Below are positions 36,664-44,975 of a stretch of 64,000 bases of DNA, in pieces. Origin of the DNA: Streptomyces turgidiscabies Car8 (GTDB taxonomy: Bacteria; Actinomycetota; Actinomycetes; Streptomycetales; Streptomycetaceae). Each line of letters starts with the position of its first letter. The stretch's first letter is position 1. Location of the stretch: the NCBI RefSeq assembly GCF_000331005.1, contig NZ_AEJB01000361.1:434001-498000 (forward strand). Reading direction: 5' to 3'. Both the position numbers and the translations under genes were made by a program. A model generated the notes under the pieces. It ran no database searches. It was given only the letters and a program-made list of their open reading frames with translations, and was not told the origin of the DNA.

Positions 36664-36854
36664 GTACGTCACTACGCCCGGACTCCCAAGGGGAGTTCCG
36701 CCGACGCGGCGTCTTCACCCGACTGAGTCGGCCCTGGGCGTGGACCAGTGCGTCAGCCGAAACCAGGCGTGCCCTTACCGGTGCCGGGGTGGCCTGGGCT
36801 GCGGCCTCGATCCTCGAGCCACACCGCGGTGGCCACCCGTCAGGTGCCCGCCGG

Positions 36855-37133
36855 TCAGGGGCTGTCGCCGCCCCAGTCCCAGCGGGCCAGGTCACCGGGT
36901 CGCGGGTCGTACAGCGCCCGCCCGCCAGGCCCGAACTGCCCCAGCTCGGTCTGGAGGGAGACGCCGGTGTCGATCTCGTCCTGCGCCCAACCAGTAATGT
37001 CCAGCAGCAGCCCGTCCAGCGGGCCGCCGACCAATTCGACGTACCTCTGGCCAGGGCGCGGTCCCGGTTCGGGGTCATCGTGGTCGGTACCGTAGACCCG
37101 ACCGCGCAACAGCTGCTCATCGTCGCCGTTCAT
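36855..37133 (-). CDS. Hypothetical 92-residue protein
   Basis: Unrecognised but well-formed: YVELVGGPLDGLLLDITGW in the middle and FGPGGRALYDPRPGDLARW at the end; acidic and Gly/Asp rich. GGAAGG lies ~9 bases before the ATG at 37133. Small proteins with a VGGPLDG block are frequent in Streptomyces chromosomes and arms, without known function. 36664-36854 shows no gene. Confidence 0.65.
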   Translation of the reverse strand: MNGDDEQLLRGRVYGTDHDDPEPGPRPGQRYVELVGGPLDGLLLDITGWAQDEIDTGVSLQTELGQFGPGGRALYDPRPGDLARWDWGGDSP

Positions 37134-37228
37134 GCGTTCCAGCCTTCCAGCCGCCACTGACATCAACGCACGCTTGCCCAGGAATACCGTGAGCTCGCCC
37201 GCGCCGCTGGCGAAACGGCTTACCCAGG

Positions 37229-37410
37229 TCAGGTCTCGAATTCGTCGTCATGCGGGACACGCTTCGAGCGCACCGACTGACTGTGGTCGGGGCGGGCGCG
37301 GCACAGCCGGATCCAATGGTCGGCCTCATGGCCGGACTCGTGGTCGCCCCGACAACGACGGCGCGGGCAGCGCTGGTCTTCTGGTGAGCGCGGCACGGGA
37401 CGGCATCGCC
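37229..37410 (-). CDS. Possible small Cys/His-rich protein
   Basis: The tail of a minus-strand frame reads EDQRCPRRRCRGDHESGHEA and DHWIRLCRARPDHSQSVRSK, ending EFET*. Cys and His spacing could bind zinc. No clear start or ribosome site, so the boundaries are loose. Confidence 0.3.
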
Positions 37411-37440
37411 TGACAGTCCGTGCAAAACGATTCGGCAGAC

Positions 37441-38274
37441 TCAGCGGCGGCGGAGCTCCTCGGACCAGTCCCGGAGCTGGACTTCGAGGGTGAGGTTGTC
37501 GCCGCGGCTCACGGTCTGCAGCAGCTGGGCGCACACGGTCGCTTCGGCGGCGAGGCCGGCCGGGCTGCCCAGGACAGGGAAGGCACCGCGGACGCGGGCG
37601 GCGACGTCCTCCTGGAGCAGCGAGTAGGCATAGAGGGTGGCACCGTCGAAGCCCTTTGGAGCGCGCCCTCATCCCTCCCAGTCCAAGATCCGCAGAGGCG
37701 CACAGAGGTTCGCCCAGTGCACATCCCCATGCGCTGTGCTCCAGCAGGAGACGGCCGGGGCCGGGATGCCCACGAACTCGGGGATGGCCCGGTCCATGTA
37801 GTGCTGCCGTACGGCGACGCGGTCGGTGTCGACGGCCGCCACCTTCTCCAGCGTCCCGGTGAGGTCCTCCCACCAGGAGCCCGGCAGTTGGAGGTCGCGC
37901 TGGAGGACCGGGGCGTCGGACACGACCGGCTGGTCGACGCGGGCGGACAGCTCCGCCCGGTAGGCGGTGCCGTCGGCGTCGGCGTCGTGGACAGCCAGGA
38001 GGGCGGGTCGGCGCCCGTCGAGGTCGCCGAAGGCGTGCTGTGCGTCGAGGGCGCCGTCCCACAGCTTCCCCGACGCCTTGTCCTCCGGGGCGGACACCAG
38101 CCGCAGCCACGCCCGTTGCCCGGCAGCGGTGCGGGCCGGGGCACCCAGGGTGCGCCCGGCCCAACCCCAGAACTCCCCGCCCAGCTCGACTCGTACGTCC
38201 AGGGCCTTCGCGGCCCGGTCGTGGCGGGCGCGCATGCGCTGTTCGGTGTCCGAGTCAGGGGGAGGCGAGTACAC
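37441..38274 (-). pseudogene. Phosphotransferase-like gene with in-frame TGA
   Basis: Aminoglycoside/choline-kinase-like protein. It has a GTG start with CGGGAGA upstream, EDKASGKLWDGALDAQHAFGD, catalytic AHGDVHWANL and the metal-binding LRILDWEG. A TGA at 37669-37671 follows DWEG exactly where a Trp (TGG) would fit, and the same frame then continues for ~75 residues (RAPKGFDGATLYAYSLLQED to WSEELRRR*) in good coding sequence. So a single TGG to TGA change splits it. Either a recent pseudogene or a sequencing error; readthrough is possible but unsupported. Same family as the fragment at 13.8-14.1 kb. Confidence 0.75.
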
Positions 38275-38337
38275 CAGTGGTCTCCCGCAACTGGGCGGCG
38301 GTCAGGGAGGGTTGGGCGACGGCGTCCATCGCCTGTG

Positions 38338-39336
38338 TCACTTCCACGACGGGGTACGGCGCGCGTTGATCTCGGTGAGGCGGAGTGCCACCGTGATGAC
38401 GAACTGGCGGCAGAAGTCGAACTCTTCCTGGTTGGGGGCGTATCCGGTCTCCACCGAGAAGCGGGGCTCCGGCGAATTGCCCCAGTAGCCGACAGACGGA
38501 GTGAGCTCGGTGAACCGCTGGTACTGGTGGAAGTCCACACCCAGCACCATCAGACGCATGCCCTCTTGCAGAGCTCGGGTGACGTCGCGGACCTGCGTGT
38601 ACTCATCGGCAAGTCCTTGCGCACCGCGCGCGGGCACACCGCGGCGCGAGGCGTGGTCCGGCTGCCGCAGGATCGCGCGGACCTCATCGGTACGCAGGAC
38701 GCGGCGTGGCAACCGCTCGCCGAAGCCGTAGACCGACAACCGGCGCGGCACGTCCTCGCCGTGGATCTGCGCGTCCATGAGGTCCTCGAACGCAACCGCC
38801 AGCGTGCCCATCGCCTCCATGCGGCTGCCCTGCGAGTCGAGTTGGGCCGCCGTCTTCAGATGTTCGCGGGTCCGGCCGTGCTGGACGACCTCGGCCAGGT
38901 CGATGTCGTCGAAGGCGAGACCGAACACGCGGGGCGTGTTCTCCTCGAAGAAGTGGGCGGTGTCGGCTTTGACGTCCGTGATGGCCACCGGGCCGGGGAA
39001 GCCGGCCGTGTGCTTGAACCCGTTGCGCAGATCGTTCAGACGCTTGATCCCGTACTGCCCCTGGAGTTCGACACCGTCGGCGAAGTTGCTCGGGTGCAGC
39101 CCCTCGAAGAACCGTTTGATGAACGGGTCCCGGTCCTTCACGACGGCGCCCAGATGCTCGGCCGTGACGATGAGGAACATCTCCACGGCGTCATGGAAGG
39201 TCAGCACCGAGGTGAAGGAGAGCGGCTCGGGCAGAAGCGACTGCTCGATGCCCTGGCGGTGCAACAGCCTGATGAAGGCCAGGTTCTTCATGTTCTGAGG
39301 CGAGATCGGCTTGCTGATGGCGGCTCTCCTTGGCAT
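38338..39336 (-). CDS. HEPN-like hypothetical protein
   Basis: 332 residues from the ATG at 39336; a start at 39291 is also possible. Helical N-terminal domain with FHDAVEMFLIVTAEHLG and, about 65 residues later, RLNDLRNGFKHTAGF: the R-x4-H motif of HEPN domains, often RNA-cleaving and frequent in defence and toxin-antitoxin loci. The C-terminal half (GMRLMVLGVDFHQYQRFTEL, FDFCRQFVITVALRLTEIN) is helical and unrecognised. Divergent from the caspase-STAND gene at 39912. Ribonuclease function is inference. Confidence 0.65.
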   Translation of the reverse strand: MPRRAAISKPISPQNMKNLAFIRLLHRQGIEQSLLPEPLSFTSVLTFHDAVEMFLIVTAEHLGAVVKDRDPFIKRFFEGLHPSNFADGVELQGQYGIKRLNDLRNGFKHTAGFPGPVAITDVKADTAHFFEENTPRVFGLAFDDIDLAEVVQHGRTREHLKTAAQLDSQGSRMEAMGTLAVAFEDLMDAQIHGEDVPRRLSVYGFGERLPRRVLRTDEVRAILRQPDHASRRGVPARGAQGLADEYTQVRDVTRALQEGMRLMVLGVDFHQYQRFTELTPSVGYWGNSPEPRFSVETGYAPNQEEFDFCRQFVITVALRLTEINARRTPSWK

Positions 39337-39911
39337 ACGGGGACGACGTCCCAGGAGGGATTCTGGCCCGCGCGCCCGCTTCCACGCCCCCGGTTTCAGG
39401 CTGCTGCGGAGATTTAGCCCGCAGGGGTCTTCGGTCTTGGCTCGCATACTCATCGGTGGCTCTGAACGTCATCTCTCTCATCGGTGAAGCCACACGATCC
39501 CCGTCGGGCGGTGCGGGACGTTCGGGGTGCGCGAGCGGTGAAAGCCGAGCTCGGGCGACCAGCACCACGGGTCGCGCTTGTAGAGGAGCGGGAACTCGGG
39601 GGCGACCATGGCCGGTCAGCCGCGTTGCGGTACACGTGCGCGAGGCAATCACACGATGGAGCGGCCGAGTTGGACTGCCCGCCCATCGGCACGGAAGACT
39701 GCGGCACCAGGGGCCTCCTGCTGCTCTATGGATTCGACACCTGGGCTGTTCAGGAGGCCCCGTCTTCATGCTCTGGCCACGATAGGATCACCCGACCGGG
39801 AATCTGTGTTCGACCGCCACCGCTCAAGATCGAAAAGACACCAGCTACTTACCGGTCTGACTCTGTCGACTGCGCCATCTCGACCGCTCGGCGGAGCCTA
39901 CGATCGTCGGC
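39337..39911. other. Divergent intergenic region, no supported gene
   Basis: Holds the upstream regions of the leftward HEPN-like gene and the rightward caspase-STAND gene. Open frames here lack protein character. No operator or hairpin that I can support. Confidence 0.4.
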
Positions 39912-42900
39912 ATGATCCGAGCCTTGGTCGTGGGAGCCGCAGGTTTCGCTGCGGATGGGACGCCGCGGGAATGGGATCCCGGGTCGGTTGCCGGCTTCTC
40001 GCCGCTGCCTTCCGTGCTTCCCGCCGTTCGCGCGCTGGCGCGGGCGCTCTCGCGGTTCGACGACATCGAGCTCGTCGGTGGCTCGCCAGTAGAGAATCCC
40101 GACCGGAACACACTGGACGAGCTTTGGCGGGCCCTACGGAGAGGCGGTGGAAAGGCATCGATCGTGTTCTTTACCGGCCACGGTGTCGCGAGGGGAAAGT
40201 CGCTGTACCTCCCGGTGTCGGGGACGGACCCGGCACGGCTGCCGGACACCGCGATCCCAGTCGCGCGATGGCTCGACGAAGTCGAGGACACAGACAACGC
40301 GGTCCCGACTCTTTTCGTGTTCGACGTCTGCCAGGCGGGTACGGCGGCCCTCTACCAGGCCATGCAGGAGACTTTCGGTCGTGACCGAAAGACGTGGGTC
40401 ATCGCAGCCTGCGCGCCGGACGAGAACGCGTTCGGGGCTCGGTTCACCACCGCATTCGCCGGAGTGCTCGACCAGCTCCGCACGGGCGTGCTGAACACCT
40501 GGCCGCGCGCGGAACACGTTCCACTGTCGACTATCGCGCGGAAAGTCGACCAGGAAATGGCGCGTCTGTCCGGTGGATGCGCTGTGCCGCAGACCGTGTT
40601 CCGCACGCCTGAGTACACGACAGACCAGAACCAGCCGTTCTTCCCCGACACCGGCTTCACCGAAGACCGCTACGCGCGGATGCGCCAGCTTATGGACGCG
40701 GGTCTCCGCGAGATGACCGACGCGGTGCTTTCTCGGGCTCCAGGGCTGGACCCGGTCCACTTCTTCACCCGGGTCTCGGGCACACCGCCCGGAAAGCCAT
40801 ACTCCGGTTCCTGTTTCTTCACCGGGCGGACGGACGAGTTGCAGACTGTCGCCAGATGGATACGCGAAGGGCCTCCGCTGCTGACCGTTACAGGAAGCCC
40901 CGGCACCGGGAAGTCCGCCCTGCTTGGTGTGTTGACGTGTCTCTGCCACCCGCAGATGCGTGAACTCAGTGCCGCGGTGCGGTCCCGTGTCCCGTTCGAG
41001 GTCCGCCCGACGGTGGGGTCCGCCCGCTTCGCAGCGGTCCACGCGCGGTTCCGGGAACCGGCCGAGGTGATCGCGTCGCTGGCTGCTCAGCTGGGCTTCG
41101 ACCACGACAGCAGTTGGACCGTAGAGAAGCTGGCCAAGCAACTTGCCGCTCTCTCCGAACCCGCTGTCTTGGTCATCGACGCGGTCGACGAGTCGTTGGA
41201 TAGCCGCGGGCTTGTTCAGGACGTGATCCTCCCGCTACTGGACGCGAGCACCGAACCCGACCGGCCAGTGTGCCGGATCGCGATCGGCGTCCGGCCCTGG
41301 TGGGACCTGCCCGGATTGCGTCATGTGGCGTCGCGTGGACGGCTGATCGACCTCGACTCGTCGACACCCGCACCGCAGCTTGCCGCGGAACTCGCCACCT
41401 ACATCAACGACCTCTTGGGCGCGACACCCGGGTACGACCAAACCATCGCCAAAGCCGTTGGCACACGGCTGGCGGAGGCGGACGGACGGTATCTCCTGGC
41501 CTCGCTGTTCGTCGACTACCTCGCGCGGAATCCATCGCTGTCCTTCGCGAGGGCGGTGGAACTGTTGCCCGTCGACCTTCCCGAAATGTTCCGTCTGCAG
41601 CTCGATTCCAGCTCGAACCCCTGGTTGCGGGCGGTCTTGTCCGTTGTGGCGCAAGCCAAAGGACAGGGCATGCCACTGGAGCTGATCCACCAGTGTGTCC
41701 AATCGGCAGAGACGACAGCCACGTTCGACGAGGTGCGTGATGCGCTTGCCGATGCCAGCTTCTACCTCCGCACCGACAACGGCCCCGAGGGCGGACTGCT
41801 CTACCGCCTGTACCACCAGAGTCTTGTCGACTACTTCCGTTCGGCGGCGGACAGCAGGTCTCTGCTGACTGGCCTCCTAGCCACGGTTCCCATGGATGGG
41901 GGGTGCCGCGCCTGGTGGGAGGCGCACGCCTACCTTCTGCGTCATGTGCTGGACCACGCGGTCGACGCGGGCAGCGCCGCAGCGGACGCACTGATCCTCG
42001 ACGCGGGTCTCCTGGTGTACGCCGAACCTCGGAGTGCCATCAGGAGCTTGAACGCGATGGTGTCAACCTATGGTCAGCGGCAGGCTTCGATCTACGCGTC
42101 CTCCTGCCGCATGACCATCAGCCTGCCTCCAGAACAGCGCAAGCAGGTGCTCGCGCTCGACGCCGTCCGCCAAGGTCGTCGAGACCTCGCGCAGGCATTC
42201 TGGGACGTGCCCACCGGTGTCGAGAACCCACCACTCAGATTCCGGTGGGCCACCGGCCCCGAGCGCGTGCCCAATCTGCTGATCAGCATCGATCCGGCGA
42301 CAGTCGAACACGTGTCGGCGCTAGCGGTCGGCCACAGCGAAGACCTTCCGGTCGTGCTCGTCGGTGGCTCCTGCGGTGTAGTGGACGTCCACGAGACCGT
42401 TCACGGCTCCTTACTGTTCAGTCTGCGTGGTCATGACAATCCGATCGTGGCGATCGAGACCGTCGACCTCGACGACATCACGCTCGCAGTGACTGCCAGC
42501 GCTGGCAAGGTGTGCGCGTGGAACCTGGCCGACGGGTCGCCGTACAGCGAATACGCCGACGCCGGCCTCGGCTTGACAGCGTTGCAGGTCGGGCAGGACG
42601 ACGAAGACAACTCCGTAACCGCCTACCTCGCAACGGAATCAGGGGAGTTGCGGTATGTCGACCTCGACACAGGCGACCACCTTCACACCCTGACCGGGCT
42701 ACGGTCTGACATCCGCGCCATGCACCTGCGCACCCAGGAGACCGAGCAGTACGCGCACTTCGTCTACGAATCCGATTTCACCGCGGAGGCGACGATGACT
42801 GCGGTAGCGCTCGGGACCGTGAGGGGGAAAAACGTCGAGATAGTCGGCGACCAGCGAGGCCATGTGTGCGTGTGGGAAAACGGTGGAGGCGAGAAGTTGC

Positions 42901-43970
42901 TGCATAGCCTTTCGAGTTACGACCGCGGGTACGTCAGGAAGTGGGACCGCTGGCCTACAGAGCAGGGCAGCGATCAGACCGTCAGGATGATCCGCGAACA
43001 AGGGAGCGGGATCTCGGCGGTAGCGCTTGGTCGCCTGCGCGGTCTTCCCGTCGCGGTCGCGGCGCAGGACAAAGAATACGTCCACGTCTGGGATATCGGA
43101 TACAAGTCCATAATTAATCCCGCAGGCGTTGGAACAGAAGAGACTTTGCATTTGACCCGCATCGACGGGCAAGCGGTTGTCGCCGTTGAGGTTGGCGCCC
43201 TTAGGCGCCCAACTCTCAACACGCAGAAGAAGCAGTTTGAAATGGTCCGCCAAGAACCGCATGCAGTGGTGTGGGCCCGCGCGGACGGCGCGCTGGTCGA
43301 GGCTGACGATGCGCATCTGGCGGAACTGATCGCCCCAGCGGATGCCACGGGTGCGACCACCGGCACGAGACGCAGGGACGACTCTGCGGAGCGCGGCACC
43401 CTGGCCTTCTCGGTTTCAGTGACGATGAAGGGTGGCACATCGGTCCAAGTGACTTCCGACTTGGAGGGGATCATCCGTGTGCGGGAGGCGGTATCGGGGG
43501 AGCCCGTCGGTGGTCCGTTGTACTTGCCGAGTACCTACCCGCGTCCGGCGCTCTTGACGGCTGATGAGGACGGCTTAGCCGTGTACCGGGCACACGAGAT
43601 CGCCGTGCTCGATTGGACCGGGGATGCCACCGCCGAAAACCCCGTTCCATCGCCTGAAGTCACACATGTAGTTGCTTGGTTCCCCGGGGATCTTCTCTCC
43701 GACTCTCCCGAATTGGAACTGTGGGACGTGCATTCGATGGACGACTGGGTTGCTGGCGAGCATGCGCCACACTACACGATCGGGGCTCCCGTCAATGTGG
43801 ACCCCAAAGTCCTCGGGCGCCGTGTAGCTCAATTCCTGGATAAGAACGATGCGGACGTCATCGCTCTGGAAAGGAGTACGTACGGAGTACGCTTGGGCAA
43901 CGGCGATAGCAGAGACCATGAATTTCCCCTTTTTCTCGTGACTACGCTTCCGCGGCCGGAGTCGGTGTGA
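39912..43970 (+). CDS. Caspase-STAND NTPase-WD40 protein (module 1)
   Basis: 1352 residues. Caspase-like C14 domain (1-~250) with catalytic His90 in FFTGHG and Cys140 in FDVCQAG; a STAND-type NTPase (~295-560) with Walker A GSPGTGKS at 328-335 and Walker B AVLVIDAVDES at 418-428; a helical/winged-helix region; then beta-propeller repeats from ~790 to the end (for example AVTASAGKVCAWNL, IVGDQRGHVCVWEN, AVAAQDKEYVHVWD, VTSDLEGIIRVRE). Sensor (propeller), NTP switch (STAND) and executioner (caspase) in one chain is the design of prokaryotic apoptosis-like conflict proteins. The stop overlaps the following hydrolase gene as GTGA. No strong ribosome site before the ATG. Confidence 0.9.
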   Translation: MIRALVVGAAGFAADGTPREWDPGSVAGFSPLPSVLPAVRALARALSRFDDIELVGGSPVENPDRNTLDELWRALRRGGGKASIVFFTGHGVARGKSLYLPVSGTDPARLPDTAIPVARWLDEVEDTDNAVPTLFVFDVCQAGTAALYQAMQETFGRDRKTWVIAACAPDENAFGARFTTAFAGVLDQLRTGVLNTWPRAEHVPLSTIARKVDQEMARLSGGCAVPQTVFRTPEYTTDQNQPFFPDTGFTEDRYARMRQLMDAGLREMTDAVLSRAPGLDPVHFFTRVSGTPPGKPYSGSCFFTGRTDELQTVARWIREGPPLLTVTGSPGTGKSALLGVLTCLCHPQMRELSAAVRSRVPFEVRPTVGSARFAAVHARFREPAEVIASLAAQLGFDHDSSWTVEKLAKQLAALSEPAVLVIDAVDESLDSRGLVQDVILPLLDASTEPDRPVCRIAIGVRPWWDLPGLRHVASRGRLIDLDSSTPAPQLAAELATYINDLLGATPGYDQTIAKAVGTRLAEADGRYLLASLFVDYLARNPSLSFARAVELLPVDLPEMFRLQLDSSSNPWLRAVLSVVAQAKGQGMPLELIHQCVQSAETTATFDEVRDALADASFYLRTDNGPEGGLLYRLYHQSLVDYFRSAADSRSLLTGLLATVPMDGGCRAWWEAHAYLLRHVLDHAVDAGSAAADALILDAGLLVYAEPRSAIRSLNAMVSTYGQRQASIYASSCRMTISLPPEQRKQVLALDAVRQGRRDLAQAFWDVPTGVENPPLRFRWATGPERVPNLLISIDPATVEHVSALAVGHSEDLPVVLVGGSCGVVDVHETVHGSLLFSLRGHDNPIVAIETVDLDDITLAVTASAGKVCAWNLADGSPYSEYADAGLGLTALQVGQDDEDNSVTAYLATESGELRYVDLDTGDHLHTLTGLRSDIRAMHLRTQETEQYAHFVYESDFTAEATMTAVALGTVRGKNVEIVGDQRGHVCVWENGGGEKLLHSLSSYDRGYVRKWDRWPTEQGSDQTVRMIREQGSGISAVALGRLRGLPVAVAAQDKEYVHVWDIGYKSIINPAGVGTEETLHLTRIDGQAVVAVEVGALRRPTLNTQKKQFEMVRQEPHAVVWARADGALVEADDAHLAELIAPADATGATTGTRRRDDSAERGTLAFSVSVTMKGGTSVQVTSDLEGIIRVREAVSGEPVGGPLYLPSTYPRPALLTADEDGLAVYRAHEIAVLDWTGDATAENPVPSPEVTHVVAWFPGDLLSDSPELELWDVHSMDDWVAGEHAPHYTIGAPVNVDPKVLGRRVAQFLDKNDADVIALERSTYGVRLGNGDSRDHEFPLFLVTTLPRPESV

Positions 43971-44815
43971 TGAAACCTGTTTTGGCAGTACACGGGATCC
44001 GCAACCTACGAGCGGCGGAGGAGCCGGATGTAGCAGCCACCACGCTGGCCGCACCTTGGCAGATGCGTCTCGCTGAGGGATTCCGGGCCGCGGGCCTCGA
44101 CACCGCGCCGCCGCCAGTCGTGGTCGCCTACTACGCGCACCTGCTAACGGACCAGGAGATCCAGGGATCTCCGCAAAGGAACTTGGAACGTCTGACACCG
44201 CTGGAGGCCGTGGTTGTCCGAGAGTGGCTGCGGGCCGTTGGCGTTCCCGAGTCTGACGAGCGACAGGGGTGGAGTACCGCGCCGCTGCGCCAGTGGCTCG
44301 ACTGGCTCGCGCGGCGGCAGGGCACCACGTTCGACGTGCTGGCCAGGATCGCGGTGGCCATGGCCCGCGAGGTGACCTGCTACCTGACCAGACCGCAACG
44401 GCGTCGCGCCGCCCGTGAGGTGGTCGCGTCGGCGATCGAGCGGCACAGACCTGCGGTGGTGGTCGCCCACTCGCTGGGCTCAGTCGTCACTTTCGAGGCG
44501 CTGCACGCCTATCCGGAGGTGCAGGTCGATCTGCTCGTGACCGTCGGGTCACCCCTTGGTCTGCCGGTGGCGATCTTCGACGCGTTGGAGCCGGAGCCGG
44601 TGCGGGGACAAGGGGCTCGTCCGCCCGGCGTCAAACACTGGATTAATCTGGCCGATCCCGGCGATGTCGTGGCCCTGCCCTTGCGGCTCGGAGACCGCTT
44701 CCCGGTTGACCGGCATGAACAGTGCGTTGTCGGCAAAATCGACTTCCACACCCTGGGCGCGTACCTCTCCCACCCGGTAACCGCACGCACCATCGCGTCG
44801 GCGACGCCCAGGTGA
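43967..44815 (+). CDS. Alpha/beta hydrolase coupled to caspase-STAND (module 1)
   Basis: 282 residues. MKPVLAVHGIRN at the start gives the HG oxyanion motif. VVAHSLGSVV carries the nucleophile serine, NLADPGDVVALP likely the acid Asp, and DFHTLGAYL the His. TVGSPLGLP after the nucleophile resembles lipase/esterase-like hydrolases. No signal peptide, so cytoplasmic. Its GTG lies in the caspase stop (GTGA), so the two are made as a unit. It is homologous to the hydrolase at 49496-50395, which is coupled to the second caspase-STAND protein. Role (effector, deacylase or regulator) unknown. Confidence 0.82.
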   Translation: MMKPVLAVHGIRNLRAAEEPDVAATTLAAPWQMRLAEGFRAAGLDTAPPPVVVAYYAHLLTDQEIQGSPQRNLERLTPLEAVVVREWLRAVGVPESDERQGWSTAPLRQWLDWLARRQGTTFDVLARIAVAMAREVTCYLTRPQRRRAAREVVASAIERHRPAVVVAHSLGSVVTFEALHAYPEVQVDLLVTVGSPLGLPVAIFDALEPEPVRGQGARPPGVKHWINLADPGDVVALPLRLGDRFPVDRHEQCVVGKIDFHTLGAYLSHPVTARTIASATPR

Positions 44816-44938
44816 TCAAGCGTGCCAGCGACCACCTCGACATACGACGACGCGACCGCCTCGGCGGCACCCTCCACGACTACCAGCATGTGGCCTGACC
44901 TGCACGGACGAGATTCTCGGCAGGAACAGCACTGTCGC

Positions 44939-44966
44939 GGCGCCGTATGCCTACCGGAACGGCGCC
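44939..44966. terminator. Hairpin between the convergent modules
   Basis: GGCGCCG and CGGCGCC form a 7-bp GC stem with a 14-base loop in the 160-base gap between the two converging modules. No T-run; a possible bidirectional terminator. Confidence 0.35.
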
Positions 44967-44975
44967 TGGGGCAAT

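Noticed and set aside
40134..41141. 335-residue minus-strand frame
   Set aside because: Shadow of the module 1 caspase-STAND gene.
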